Positions 46,422-59,708 of a stretch of 64,000 nucleotides of DNA are shown one piece after another. The notes beneath the pieces were generated by a model. The model searched no databases, was not told the origin of the DNA, and was given only the letters and a program-made list of their open reading frames with translations. Position numbers and translations under genes: made by a program. The DNA lies in contig JALMGJ010000008.1 of the NCBI GenBank assembly GCA_023362775.1, positions 22,733,001 to 22,797,000 on the forward strand, given 5' to 3'. The stretch's first letter is position 1; every line of letters begins with the position of its first letter. The stretch is from Charina bottae (Eukaryota; Chordata; Lepidosauria; Squamata; Charinaidae).

Positions 46422-48595
46422 GCTATAAAACATGACATGTACTAGGTATTTTGCCAAGATACAGAAAAGATAACAGACTTGGGTATGATATTCACAGCCA
46501 TTTGAAGAATGACAGCAACTTCTAAAATATGTAGATAATGTTACACATTATACATTAATGATATAACATTATATCATAAAGCAAAATATCTTTAGAATGG
46601 AGCATTTGCATATGTGTGCAATTTTTTTGACCCTGGTTTTCATGACCTAAGCATGTGCCTCAAAGCCTATTCCAATGGTATCAGTAAACACATGAATTTT
46701 ATTTCCTATCTTACAGATATGTCTCTAAGTATATACTTTCTTCCATGATAGTTTCTATAATGAAAATAAATAAGAGACAATGGTCACTTATGTCTAGTCT
46801 TTCTAACATTATATAAACTATAAAATTAGCAGCAGAAGCTCTGCACAAATATAAATATTTTAGAAGCATATATATTTACAAAATAGTATACTGAACATTT
46901 AAGCTAAAAATTCTAGTAGCCAAATTTCAGATCTTATCAATATTTTGGCATCTATTAGACTGTCTGATTATCTTAAATGTTGGCTTATTCAAGACCTGTT
47001 TTCCATGCACACTTCCCAAGCTAACATAACTTTTTGAGGCTATTCTATTCTATTCTGATTCTGTGAACTGAAGAGAAAGCATCCTGGACTATAATCAGCA
47101 CTGCTTCTTGTTTCTTCAAAATAGAGCTTTGACTCACTTTTACTAGGCACAAATGGGGCCCAGCATCAGTCTTTTTCCAACTTCCTACACTCATTGCCTT
47201 CTATAATGTGTGTGATAGGCGGCCTGGGTCCATTCTGTTGAAGTAATTAAGCTTTTATACACGTGTAGGTGCTGACTTCCATAGATTATCTTTCTGAACT
47301 GGAAACAAATGGCTCTCAGTGTAATGAAAGACGGTCTAAGATTAGATTATTAAGCAAGTACAAACACTTATCTGAATATAAATGAGATCATATTCTGATA
47401 GGCACTGAAGACTTTGGATGAAATTCTAATTTCAAAGCTCTCTTGTTCCCACTGATGGATTTTGCAACTTCTAACTTTATAGAAACATCATTACAGAATT
47501 AATGTAGTATTAATTTGTCGTTCAGTTTATCTCCACTTCTTATATTGCCTGTATCCTTTACTTCATTAATTGTGATAGCTAAAATGCCCATTATCTGAAA
47601 TGTCTAATATAATACATATTTCTCAATAGCCTAACTATCATCCAGCCAATATATAATGAAAAGTGGCTCTCTTTTATTGCCTTACCTTTGCCATGATTCC
47701 TTATTATAAAGCAAAAACTGATAGTGTAATAAAATATACACGTTGTTAGATACTAGCTGGAGAACAATTGCCTTACATTTTTTTAAAAAAACAAACACTT
47801 GTAATAAACCAGACATTAAAGCAGGGTAATTGGTCTATAGATAAAAGCTAATTCTTTTTACTTCTTCTTATATTCAAATGGATGGCAGCATCCAGACTTC
47901 TCAAAAATTTTGATTATCCTTGTACCTATTACAGACTTTCACATCAGCTTACATAGTGTTCTATCAAGATTTCCATTCTCACTAATTTTACCAGTTAGAG
48001 AAATAGTCATCTTTCAAAAAGTAAAAACCTGCAAGTTCCTCCATTTCTTCTTTTTGCAACAAACTTGTCTTCTTTGCAATTGCATAAAACAAATTTAAAG
48101 TATGAGGAAAGAAAAGGAGATCTAGTATGATCAAAAAGAAATGTATTGATTGGATTTGAACATCTTGCTAAGTCAGTCATAGATAGAGTATACTGAATGC
48201 TGAATATGATATTGCAAGACTAATGTCTAAAAAGTACTAGTGTTAATGGTAAGAATGGGCTCAGGTGAACAGGTATTCCTTCCCCAGCAAAGTAGTCCAT
48301 GAATTGAGGAGCTAGCCTGGGAGGAAGTAAAATGCTCCAGCAAAATTGGACAACAGCATTCAAGATGGCAAAAATGAAAAAAAAAAAAACCTACTTTCAA
48401 GCTTCAACAAGAAACCATGCAGGAAGATCAATTTTGCAATGGGAGGGTTACATAAAGGCTGACATTGTCATCTGCCCTCAAAAAACAGTTGCATTCTGGT
48501 GATGGGGCTACCAGTGCAGAAAAGCCCAAAGGCAAAACCAAGCAACCTACATGATAAAGTTGCCTTAGAACTGAGCTTGATGCCTGGTGACTTGG
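46422..48595. other. Unannotated AT-rich spacer
   Basis: About 2.2 kb without recognised genes or repeats, possibly unique intergenic or intronic DNA. Confidence 0.5.
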
Positions 48596-48599
48596 ATAT

Positions 48600-48669
48600 A
48601 GAAATCCAGTTGACATGATTCAAGCTACAGACAATTCCACCTGGATGACTGAGAACCTTCATAGACATA
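48600..48669 (+). mobile_element. PLE end fragment, copy B family
   Basis: AGAAATCCAGTTGACATGAT, then CAAGCTACAGACAATTCCAC and GAACCTTCATAGACATA are the terminal 70 bp of the PLE at 24762-27480. The outer extension missing from that element's right arm is present here. No partner arm is seen nearby. Confidence 0.8.
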
Positions 48670-48710
48670 CTTCCATGCAGTTTTCCTAACCAAAGTGTTT
48701 CCTGGAGATG

Positions 48711-48740
48711 ACTGACTGATTGATTGATTGATTGATTGAT
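48711..48740 (+). repeat. (TGAT)n array
   Basis: About seven tetranucleotide units with one variant at the start. Confidence 0.93.
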
Positions 48741-49844
48741 TTTTTTTAATCTCCCACTGTAGCCTGCAGCCCTAGATGTTCCAGATGGTCCCCTATGCAA
48801 GTTCTAACTAGGGCCAACCTGCATAGTTTTCTGAATCAGCCAAAGTGAGCTAGCAGGGCAACCTATATTATCTCTTAGTACAGTGTCTGCACCTAGGCAA
48901 TACTCACATCTGTTTTCCATGGTCAAGTAATCATAATATGACATTACCATATTCTTTGATAGTTTAATTCAAATACATTTAAACAGCGCAGTCTTAAGCC
49001 CCATTGCATTCAAAGAGACTCAGTGTGCATAAAATTGGAGCCTAAAACTTTAGTAATCAAGGTAAAAACAAAGTTACATTTTCACTACAGTTCCTTTACA
49101 ATATTCATTCTACATGAATGACACAATATAAAAGTATCCATACTGTCGATTCCTCGTCTTCTATTTTGCTCACTTACCCTGATAAAGAAATGCTCATAGA
49201 ACTCTTGTAATTATTAGTTGCTAACCATAACCAATGTAAAACAGAAAACTGTTTTACATCAAATGCTGTAGTAAAATATCCTACAAGCACAACAACTCTG
49301 CTAAAGAAATGTTGCTGGATAAAACCTAAACTATGTACGACCTGGGTGATAATCACATTATGAAAATTCGAGGCCCTGGGGGTCAGAGAAAGGGTATTTC
49401 TCTGTCTTTTGAAGCAGAGTATATATTTATTGGTTTTTATGTATGCCTCACAGTAACAATTGCCTATGCCTTCAGGCAGATGACCTTGTAATTTAATCTG
49501 AACATTAAGGAGTACCCATCCCAGTAGTTGCCATTCTTTATCATAAAAGATAGTTTTAAAAATCTGAGTTAATGGTGTATCTTCAAAATACCCTCAAGCA
49601 ATATTTTAAAAGCCTTTGAACATAAAAAGGAGGCATGTCAGTTCTTTAGATAACATTAAGAATTAAGCAGGATTTCTGATGCCATTAGTGCAGTTCCAGC
49701 TTTTCCAGTTCTGTAATAAATACCCCACCCTTAGCCTGACCAAGAGTATATCCTCATGTTCTTCTAAATGCAGCACAAACACATTTCACTAAATAATTTT
49801 TAAATGATGGAACACTCTGAAAGACGTCTGCCTTGTTTTTAAGG
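48741..49844. other. Unannotated spacer
   Basis: No feature recognised. Confidence 0.45.
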
Positions 49845-49849
49845 AGTTG

Positions 49850-50192
49850 CATTCCCTTGAGGAAGGAAACGGCAACCCACCCCAGTATTCTTGCCGTGAA
49901 AACTAAATGGATCAGTACAACCAGAGATATGTCGGTATACCATTGGAGGATGGGACTCCCAGGTAGGAAGATGATCAAAATGCTACTGGGGAGGAACAGA
50001 GGATAAGTTCAACTAGCCCCAGATGTGATGACGCAGCTAGCTCAAAGCCGAAAGGATGGCTAGCGGCTGACGGTGCTGGTGGTGAATGATGAATCCGATG
50101 TTCTAAAGATCAACACACCATAGGAACCTGGAATGTAAGATCTATGAGCCAGGGCAAATTGGATGTGGTTATTGGTGAGATGTCAAGATATA
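49850..50192 (+). mobile_element. BovB 5' fragment lacking its 3' end
   Basis: It reads GGCAACCCACCCCAGTATTC, then AAACTAAATGGATCAGTACA and on through ACCTGGAATGTAAGATCTAT to GTGAGATGTCAAGATAT. This is the leader and first coding part of BovB, matching 39500-39845 of the long copy in reverse. The first endonuclease motif (TWNVRSM) is included. The element ends abruptly at about 50192 with no 3' terminus, the reverse of normal LINE truncation. Confidence 0.85.
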
Positions 50193-50574
50193 GGCTGGCT
50201 TTCTAATTTCCTACCCCTTCCCCTCCTCTTTCTTCTGATCAACTCCTGACTTGCAAACAAAAGTGGGTGTGTGCCTCTTGCCTATCCAAAACCCACTGTC
50301 TAAGGCTTGTAAGGAGTATATATTACACTTGTCTTCTTCCCCCAAAACTGCAGTAAACATGCTGTCCCATTGCTATCTCCACAGATCGTTTATGATTGTT
50401 CCCTCAATGCTGCTTAAATGCTGTTTTTGTAACAATACCTACTTTCCCCTTCATTGCCATTTCCCACTGTCATGTTTTCATTACGTTTTCCTTAGTAAAA
50501 CCAACGCCTTTTGTGAGATTCATGCTTACTCTGTATAGTTTTTAAATATTCTTTAGTATTTTTTAAAGAGAGCC

Positions 50575-51225
50575 TTTGAACAAATTTATCTTGTGCACCA
50601 ATATTGCCCATTCCTGGACTGGGAGGCCTTACTCACAATCACTCATGCCTTGGTAGCTTCATGATTGGATTACTGCAATGAACTCTACATGGGGCTGCCC
50701 TTGAAGACTATCCAGAAGCTGCAACTGTCCAGAATTCAGCAGTGCATGCAGTTCTGAGAGCCCCATGGTTCACTCATGTCATACCTCTATTGTGTGAGCT
50801 GCACTGGCTCCCAGTTGCTTTCCAGGTGCAATTCAGTGCTGGCTATCACCTTTAAAGCCCTAAATGTCACAGGGCTAGGTTATCTGTGGGACCGCCTTTC
50901 CCTGAGAGTATCCATCAATTCCATTTGGTCAGATATGGTGAGTGCACTCCAGGTCCCTTCCCTTAAATTCTGTCATCTGATGGGACCATGGAGGCACAAC
51001 TTCTTTGTAGCTGCCCCAGCCCTTGGAATAGCCTCCCACCTGAGATTTGAGGGGCTCCCACCCTTTTAGCTTCCAAAAAGGGTGTGAAGACCTGACTCTT
51101 ACCCCAGTCATTGGACTAAGATGTGGTTAAATCAGATTGACTCAAGGGGTTAATATCAAGGGATCTGGCAATCCACCTAGGATCACTATGTGAGATAGGC
51201 AGACATACGAGTTTTATAAATAAAT
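50575..51225 (+). mobile_element. L2-clade LINE, decayed
   Basis: It reads ATTCCTGGACTGGGAGGCC, then CTCTACATGGGGCTGCCCTT and CAGTTGCTTTCCAGGTGCAA. All are in the order of the L2 copy at 30270-30510. The peptide LAITFKALNVTGLGYLWDR near 50840-50895 matches VITFKALHGMGPRYLRDC. The 3' terminus is mostly lost; a short ATAAATAAAT lies at 51217. Frameshifts and stops are frequent. Confidence 0.75.
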
Positions 51226-52137
51226 AATTTTTCACTTGTATTCAAGTCCGTATATAATACACTAGAGCAACACCCTGCCTACCCAGAAATGAACTATTTC
51301 TGCACAGCTAGCAGAAGGTAAACTCAAATAAGCCCCCTGTCCTATCCAGCCTTTCAGTGATACATACCAGGTTCCCACACTGATATATAATAAGATAATG
51401 AGTATTGTTTTGATTATTAGAGACCAACCAGGCTTTCAGTAGGAGCAGTGTCAGGACCTGTTGATGCTCAATCTACCTACCTTAGTAAGCAGGTAGGGTT
51501 CTAACTCCCCACAAAGATTCTACTCCTTTGAAATAAGCAGTGGTTTACAGTGTGTTTACTTAGTCTCTGGGTTTCACATAAGAGCTACTTCTAATAAGAA
51601 AGGGGGAAAATCATTCCAGGCAATATGTTAGAAGACACAGAAACACTTGATTTATTTCTAGTACTTGCAATACTACAAGCTATGACAAAAAGCTTCACTT
51701 AATATGGGTCACATGCTGGAGTAGAGTGTCTTCATCTCAGTACACAATGTTATGTTTTTACTTCATCATATTTGGAAGTAGATGTAAAATCTGTCACAAA
51801 TAATGCATTTTATTTTTCTCTCACTTAGCTGATAATATTTAGATTCTGTATGTGTAATTAAAGAAGGGTGAAATTTTGTAGGAGTGCTCTGGGCTAAAAT
51901 TTGCCATTTCCATAGAAATACCTAATCATATTTGCATTAAAGCTACAGCTTTTGCCTGTGGAAATTGCCTTTTGTTTTCAAATGAAAACATGTGACTTGA
52001 GTAGAGAAGGCATGTTTATTTTCACAAATGAGAAATTATATTTCATGTAGAATACTTTTACCCCAGCAGTCATATGCTTTCACAAAATTCCATTGAAGAT
52101 TTTTTTTTCCAAACTCATTAAACAGTCCTAGGCCATC
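51226..52137. other. Unannotated spacer
   Basis: No feature recognised. Confidence 0.45.
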
Positions 52138-52156
52138 TTTTTTTTTTTTTTTTTTA
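52138..52156. repeat. Poly(T) run
   Basis: About 19 thymines; could be the tail of an unrecognised minus-strand retrocopy, but nothing else supports that. Confidence 0.8.
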
Positions 52157-52333
52157 ATGAAAGCAAAGATAGCATGCACAGGAAATTAAATAGGGAAGCT
52201 GTGTATTGAGGAAGCAGAATCTTCAGAGGTTAAGAGCAAACTGAAATACAAAGAGATAATCATACCAATTCTTATTGAAACAATTTTTCACCTTTTGTTT
52301 GCAGCTACAATGTTAAATGCGTCATTCAAAAAT

Positions 52334-52384
52334 ACATCTAGGTCTTTTATACAGTATATGAATGCAGTCTAAAGACCTAGATGT
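52334..52384. repeat. 14-bp inverted repeat hairpin
   Basis: ACATCTAGGTCTTT (52334-52347) pairs with AAAGACCTAGATGT (52371-52384) around 23 nt. Perfect, but with no family match. Confidence 0.75.
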
Positions 52385-54121
52385 GTTTCTGAATCTTATG
52401 ACTGCAACAAGTAGGCAGAATTAACCCTATCTCCTTAGCTGCAATTTCATTAAATAGTTATCCCAACCTCCAGCACCAATGGTTAAATTAGACTGAAACT
52501 CTAATGACACCTTTGATTAAATATAAATTGGATAGAATGCCAACACTAAGGAGGGTATTATTCTATTCAGTATAAAGATTTTGGCACCACTTCACTTAGG
52601 ATAGTCCTCAAAGCAAATTGATACTCAGAGGAAAATCAATATAAAGGCTCAGGTACAGTGCCATTTATGCAAATGATGGAGTTAAAGTTTAGTGCTAAGG
52701 GGTAGGAGTTTTCCAGGAGAATGTGTGATAGGGAAAATCAGCTGCAAAGGTCTGTAACAACTGGGAAAAAGTTAGGATTGAAAGAGAAGAAAAAAAGAAC
52801 CTCCAGAAAGAGAAATGAGCTTTTGCTGCAGATAATATGGTTAAACAGCTTGGAGTCAATGAAGGAAAGTAGAATTAGATATTTGTGCCAAAGAGCACAG
52901 AAATAGAAAGAAGGTCTCATGTCAGATCCTTATTGTGGCAGGGGTGCCTGGTTATTTTTATATTTTTGAAATGATATAATCATTGTCTCAATTGCATGTC
53001 TTATATTGTTTGCTCCTTTGGTGTTGGTTTCTGATTTTAAATAAGTCAAGTATGCTAGGGAGAAAGGTAAAAGCAAGGCCAGATTGCTAGATCCTCATCA
53101 TGCAATTGCCATGATCCTAAAGCCCTGTCCAGTATGTTGTAATTCCAAAGCTCTGGTTCGGTGGATCAAAATTGCAGGTGTCTAATAAAGTTCTTATGAT
53201 GCAACATATTTTGACTATTTCAGTATTACACAAGTGGTTTAAAGATCACACTCTTAATTAGGAAAGTACGTAAGTAAAATTAGACCATATAAATATCATT
53301 TTTCACACACTATTTATGAAAGGCTGGGGCTGCCAATTCCAAAGTGTGTAAAAAACCATATTTTCTACTTTCATAGCATGCATTATTTTAGCTGAACACT
53401 ATGAATAATCTTTTGTACAAGCTAGTAAGCTCTTAAATCTCATCCCCTTTCAACAAGCATATAAACACTCTAGTCAAATTGAACACCATCTGTTCTTCCA
53501 ACACCATTGCATACAAAAAAAGTTTAATAGCTTTCCAGACATGCGAAGTAGAACTTTAGAAACTTATTTTCTTGTCTGTTCAGCAAAGAAGAGATGAAAA
53601 GCAATTGTTACTTCCCTTTATTATGTACCTTCATTTCACCTTATCCTACTCTTACTATTTTCTTCAAGTTTCTTGGAAGCCAGTAGGTACTTCTCAGTTA
53701 AGAATGTTCTATCCTATCATAAGCCACTTTTTTCATGCAAAGCAACTTGTGCATTACAGTATCCCACATTTCCAGAAACTGGCAGGAGCTTTGCCATTTT
53801 GTCAAATGCACCACCATATGGAAGCATTCCTGCAACAATTGTTTTTCCTTTTGCATCATATATTTACAATCACTTCTGAAATCTCCTTCCTTTCAGTATC
53901 ATATATGAGCCATACTAGTGAGTAGGTATGCCAGAGCCAACTCTCAGAACTGTGGTACTGATTTACCTACAGCTTGTAAAGCCAGCCAACCAAAATAAAG
54001 GCAAAATTAAGAGGTTATCATTTTGGGGAGAAAAAGATAGTACAGAGGTATTTTAAATAAATGTATAGAAATACTTACTATCTACATATAACATGAATAC
54101 TGAAGCAGTATTGTGGTTCTC
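52385..54121. other. Unannotated spacer
   Basis: No feature recognised; the 117-codon frame at 53572-53925 has no known motif. Confidence 0.45.
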
Positions 54122-54390
54122 TGTAATGGAATGTGAGAATGACCTTGGAAGATGGGGAGAAGAATGCTGCCTAGGGAATGATTTGATAAAAGAGGAGGAG
54201 TCCACAACTGAATAACGGGCAGAGAAAGAAACTTAGAAAGGACCCATCCTAACTGGTTAGGCAGTAAATAGGGACAGCGGGAGATTTGTACTTTCAGACT
54301 TGCAAGATTCTGTTAATGTAACCTAACAATAAAGTAGAAATAGCTCATCTGGTCATGTTTCCTGTCTGATTTTCCTGGGAGGGCTGACAT
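54122..54390 (+). mobile_element. LTR-like repeat, copy 1
   Basis: It starts TGTAATGGAATGTG and ends GGGCTGACAT. Within it are CAGACTTGCAAGATTCTGTT, then AATAAAGTAG (a polyadenylation-signal-like site). It is a direct repeat of 55042-55320. TG...CA-like ends and an internal AATAAA are as in an LTR. No coding region lies inside. Confidence 0.6.
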
Positions 54391-55041
54391 TCCCTGATAA
54401 CATTCTTATATTTAATTGGTATACTTTGTTTACAAGAGGTTCTATGGGGAGGAACTGAAGCATAGGCAACTAAGCAGTTACTTGTGATATATGGCTGAAC
54501 AGAGGAGACTGATGAATAGTTTGCTTGACAAAATTATTGGAGAAAGGGGGGTCCCTGAAATTAGAAGGGACCATTAGAAATGCCTGATACTGCAACAAGC
54601 AGCTACCGAGCACAGAGCTGCTTTGTGCGTGTGCTGGCCAATGAAATTAAAGAAGTAATAACCTTCACTGAAGATGCATGTGATGTTTGTGCAAGTTCCA
54701 TATGCTTGCTCATGAATATCATGCTTCCACTGCCCTCTCTCCATTCTGGGAGACTTACTATCATTACAGCAGGATGGACAGCCACCACAATGTGTGTATA
54801 CATGTCCATAGTTTAATGAGGGAGAAAGCTTTCTGTAATCCTCTCAGGTTCTGCCCCTTCTTCCTCCTCACATCAGAGAGAATAATTTAGGATTTTGATT
54901 TCTACCTTCATTATGCCACCATTCATCTGAAGCTCTCCTCAATTTTTTCTTTGTGGGCTTTTTCCCTATTACAAGGTTAGAAGACTTCCTATGTAAGAGG
55001 GTTTTAAACGTTATTTTCTTCAACTAGTTTGATTCACTAAT
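54391..55041 (+). other. Interval between the LTR-like repeats
   Basis: 651 bp. The open stretch at 54580-54816 (78 codons) has no gag, protease or RT motif. If this was ever an LTR element, the internal part has been replaced or lost. Confidence 0.4.
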
Positions 55042-55320
55042 TGTAATGGTATGTGCGAAAAACCTTGGGATACTGGGCAAAGAGACGCTGCCAAGGGAAC
55101 GGTTAGATAAGAGACAGCATAGCCCGCAGATGGATAGTGGGTGGGGCAAGAGGCTCAGAAGGGACCCTCCCTAGTTTCTCAGGCTGTAAAGGAGAGTGGG
55201 GTGGTGGGGGAGAGAATTGTACTTTCAGACTTGCAAGATTCTGTTAATGTAGCTATGCCATAAAGTAGAATTAGCTCATCTGGTTGTGATTCCTATCTGG
55301 TTTACCCCACGAGGCTGACA
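55042..55320 (+). mobile_element. LTR-like repeat, copy 2
   Basis: It starts TGTAATGGTATGTG and ends GAGGCTGACA. It shares block order with copy 1 (GGACCCTCCCTAGTTTCTC; CTTTCAGACTTGCAAGATTC; TAGCTCATCTGGT). No matching TSD was found for the pair as a unit or for this copy alone, apart from a weak TAAT on both sides. Confidence 0.6.
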
Positions 55321-56649
55321 TTAATACATTAAGTAGGCAACCTCCATGACTTCTTTTTTATTTGACCTAGAGTGTCGAAAGTTGGTCTCATCCTTGATTT
55401 TCATACCATGGGCAATGTTCCCTAATAATCTAGACTCCATATTGCAGCCAAAATTTGGGGACATGATGGTGCACTATGCAGGGCAGCCAAACAACCGGTC
55501 TTTCTTTCCAGGATAATTCAGTTTTTAAAATCCTTAGAATAAACTCCAACACATCAACATTATCCTTAGCACTGCTGAAGCAGTTTTAACATGACAGATT
55601 AAGATTAACAAAAGCTCATGAAATACTTATTCATATCATTCTATTCACAGTGGTGGAGACGAGAGTAATATTCAAACATCTCATTGGATATATGAATTGG
55701 AAAGCTTCTGTGCTCTTGGGAATACTCAATCAGCCAGAGGACAGGGGACATGGGTGTGTAAACAAATGTCCTTTTCCTGCTGTTTCTGCACTTGCCACTT
55801 CACTTTGACCTACAAGTGATGGGAGAGGCTGGTTAGAAAACTCTAAAAAAAACTTTTTGTAATTAATATAATTACACTCAAAATTGCTGATAATTGGTGA
55901 ACTCAGAAATGTTGATTTCAGAGGAAATCCTGCTACTTAATTGCATTACTGCCTCAAAGGATCAATATTATATTAGTCCCTGCACATGGTTGCCCTGGGC
56001 AGAACAGCAAGCTATTATCATTTCATTACCATTATTCTACAGCTCATGACTTTCACTCTAGTGATTGATGATCCAGCCAATACACATACTAAAATGTTGA
56101 TAAAGGCACTGAATGCAGACTGAAAACACTGAACATCTTGGGTTACTAGAAAAAAGAAATAACTAGAAATAGGTAGGGTTCTCCTTCCATATTGCCTGCA
56201 GTCTCAAGCATTTCTACTGGCACCTTTCAATATCCAGAAGGCCCCCTCTTCCATAGTTTTGTCAAGGAAACTAGTTTCTTACTGAATATCTTGAATTGTG
56301 GTTCTTTCTCCCTGTTTGCCGTGATGATCTTTTCTGAGTCTGTATAATTACAGGGATCGGTAAATGTTCAGCTATCATGAGGAGGAGGAGGAGGAACCAG
56401 GTCAGGGAGAGTAAAAGAAGTGAGTTAAATATATCAGAACCATAATTAACTTATTTTTTATTCTCATTACTGGAAAAAAAAGCATGAAAATCCCACCCCC
56501 AAAAGCAGGAGTAGCCTCACCAATGGCCTGTGAATTTCCCATTCCTCTTCTATATTCTCAAAATATGTTCATGTTTTATTCTTCATGAACTAATGATAGC
56601 TGTATGTAAATTCTATTTTATTCAAAGCCTAACTGTAGCTGTTAATCTG
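55321..56649. other. Unannotated spacer
   Basis: No feature recognised. Confidence 0.45.
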
Positions 56650-56689
<40 letters not shown>

Positions 56690-56700
56690 TCATCATCATC
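56650..56700 (+). repeat. (ATC)n microsatellite
   Basis: About 16 trinucleotide units with one interruption (AAA). Confidence 0.95.
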
Positions 56701-58723
56701 TAGATGGCAGAAAAGAATTAGTTTTCTATATATTTTTGCTGTGATCTGATGGTCATCTGGACTTTTGCAACCCTGAACTGATAGACAGAAGAATAAGAAA
56801 TTACTGTAATGTAACTTACATGAAAAGATGGTGATATGTAAAGAATTTATTTAGAATGTGAATATGATTGATTGATTATGAAATATTTGATTATGAAATA
56901 TTTATTTGACAATAGTACCCATCAAAAATTTTCCACCACCACTGATGGCATTCTACTGTTTCATTAGTATTTTCATATTCACCAGACTTTGAAACTGTTT
57001 CAGATTGACTATTCATAGCATGCCTTTAATACTCAGGATGTATGGATCATGTTTGGAGATTAAAGTAATATTTTCCCCATGGACACTGGTGTTCTGGAAG
57101 TTAAATATAAAGTGTTTTGCAGCTACTGTAGTCCAACTTTTTAAATGTTAGCACTGAAAGCAACTTTATAATACATGCCTTGTTTCCACTGCATGCAAAT
57201 ATTTGAATCAGCCTCGAGTTATCAACATTTTTTTTCATGCTTTCCATCTTGCATAAATTCTAAAGTGACCATGTCAGTGCTTGTGTGGACTTGTGAAAAG
57301 TAATCCAAGAGCTAGTAATTCTCAGGACATACTTGGCAGTTATGCAAATATTCAACAACTGCTCAGATTCAAGGCCACCAAATGCCACACAGTCTGTCAA
57401 TTTGTGTAAATTTTGGGAAGAAAAAAATACAGATTTTAACCACTGTGATTATAAGAGGTACTTACAAATTCACACTGGCAATGGTCCATCAGATATTTCA
57501 TTTGGCTTCATTCTTCCTTGCAGTAAAATTTCTTATTTTGCTGAGGTGGTCTGTGAAATTTCAACCTAGTCCTAGCCTAGGAACGTGTGTAAAGTCTAGA
57601 TCTCTAATTTACTGCTGAGTCCTGATTGAATGTGAAGGAATTATGAAGTGCCAATCTTTAAAAAAATGTGATTGTCCTACCTATCTTATGGAGACTTAGG
57701 ATATTTTTGGGGGTGGGGTGGGGGGGAGAAAGAATGGCATTTTCCATCCTTCCCCAACCAGTGCCTTCCAGCTTGGGAACCCCCAGACAAAGCTGACATA
57801 AAAAAGATATAATTTATCTCATATAGTTGTTGTGAAAATAAAATTGGAGAGCAAGTCTATTCACTATACTTTGTGACTGGAGAAAAGGTGGAATATGAAT
57901 GCAACATACAAACACTCACAAATAAATAAAATATTGAATGTTTATGTACAGAGTTGCAGTTATGCCACCTTCCAAATGTTAGAAGGAAAATGGGGAAAAA
58001 CGAAAAGTTGTTAAGGGTACTCCATGGCTGACAAGGATGGTATGGATAGTTGCAGAGTATCTATTTACTGGAAGACACTGGTGAGGTCTCTCCCATTAAC
58101 TCTCTCTAGCTTTGTCTTTTTTCTCTCTCTAGAATTATTTAAATGAATGCCTCTAGGATCTGTATGGGATTCAGACTACGTTTTGGTTTAATACTTTGCT
58201 TTGCAGAATGCTACCCTCCCATGCTTTATAAATAAAATCAGGTGAGGCTGGTGACATGATGCATTCCATCATAAGAATTTCTCAGATGCATTTATGGATG
58301 CCATGTTGGAAACAGTTTTGAAGGATTCTTGGGTTACATCAATTAGGTGGACTAAGGCTCTCCAATATGGGAGAAAAGAATAGCATTATATTTGCCATAT
58401 ATTACTTGGATGTAGAGGTTTATTGAGACTGGAATATGATTAATTGCATACCTCAAGCTGTATTTATACTTATATAAACATAATAGCAAGATGTACATTG
58501 GATATTAAACAAGTAAGTGAAATATCTAGGAGATTATAATAATGTAAATGATAAACAAGGAAAAATTGCTTTAAGAGTTGAGGGAGAAGTTAATTTCTAG
58601 GAGAAATAAGATTAGATAATGTTATATTGACTCTTCTTTTGTCTCTCATCCCCAGTCTCAACAATAATTAATTGCTTAATTGCCATCGCTTCAAGTTTTC
58701 TGGTTCTACTAATAAATACCAGA
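56701..58723. other. Unannotated spacer
   Basis: No feature recognised in about 2 kb. Confidence 0.45.
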
Positions 58724-58948
58724 ATCCAATCAAAGAGAATATTTGTAGCTCAGGGTTGAACTGTGGGCTGTTGTTTGCTACTTGGTTGATTGACTGAGTT
58801 AATAGTCCCTTGATTAGGGTATATTGTGCTGTCTGATTGTTCCTCTGGTGCTAATCCTGTTGTTAATCTTTGCATATCTGGGTGATGATTGCTGGCAAGA
58901 AGACCAGAACACCTCCTTGCCAGCAATAATCACCCAGATATGCAAAGA

Positions 58949-58951
58949 TTA

Positions 58952-58999
<48 letters not shown>

Positions 59000-59475
59000 C
59001 ATCTTATTTATACCCCGCCTATCCCCTCCCTACTGGAGGGCTCTAGGCGGCTTGCAACATCAGTACATCTCAATTATACATCATATATCATACAAATTTA
59101 CCACGCGATAGGGAGGACGACAGGGAACCAGCTCTTCAGCTGCAGGCATCAGACTACATGCCCCAGCATGCCTCGCTTCCGCGCTGGCTGCTGACGTCCA
59201 GGAAGCTGTTCTTTTCCGGATCTGTCATCCTCCGCCGTCATCAGGTTCTCCAGGTCTTCTTTTGGATCGAGGACGACCCTCCGCTGGACGCCGGCAAATT
59301 GACCCACGAAGTGGTACCCATTTATCTACTCGCATATGCTTCCGATCTGCTGGGTGGGCAGAAGCTGGAGCTAGTGGCGGGAGCTCATCCTGCCCCGCGG
59401 TTTCGAACTGCCAGCCTTGTGGCCGGCAGACTAACGGCTCAGTGGTTTAACCTGCTGAGCCACCGCGCTCCTTAC
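58949..59475 (-). mobile_element. tRNA-SINE with (TTA)n tail
   Basis: The minus strand starts GGAGCGCGGTGGCTCAGC with an A box and a B-box-like GCAGTTCGAAACC. The middle, AAGAACAGCTTCCTGGACGTC, is collinear with the split SINE at 24622-27851, and the tail GCCGCCTAGAGCC, then GGCGGGGTATAAATAA matches its L2-like tail. The (TTA)n run at 58950-58999 is its 3' extension. It sits inside the right arm of PLE copy D. No clean TSD was found. Confidence 0.82.
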
Positions 59476-59678
59476 ACAAAATATGTATTTTCACCTTAAC
59501 ACCAGGATTAGCACCAGAGGAACAATCAAACAGCACAATATACCCTATTGGTCAATCAACCAAGTAGCAAACAACAGCCCAATCAAGTTACTACCAAGGA
59601 GAGTACAACACCCCCACCAACACAGGCAGGACAAGCCAGGGTATATAAACAGAGAGCAAGTTCCACTCCCTTTTCGCA

Positions 59679-59708
59679 CTGAAGATGTTGCCTAGCCTGG
59701 CAATGAAA
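59679..59708 (+). ncRNA. Hammerhead-ribozyme-like core, PLE D right arm
   Basis: CTGAAGA (59679-59685), stem TTGCC with GGCAA (59688-59692 and 59699-59703), loop TAGCCT, then GAAA (59705-59708) and CGTC. Both conserved core parts and stem II are intact. Stems I and III were not modelled. Confidence 0.65.

Noticed and set aside
53572..53925. 117-codon open frame as a gene
   Set aside because: AT-rich composition with no recognisable domain, and an overlapping frame is equally open.
54603..54890. Overlapping frames on both strands as gag or env
   Set aside because: No zinc knuckle, protease, RT or envelope motif; open on both strands by chance.
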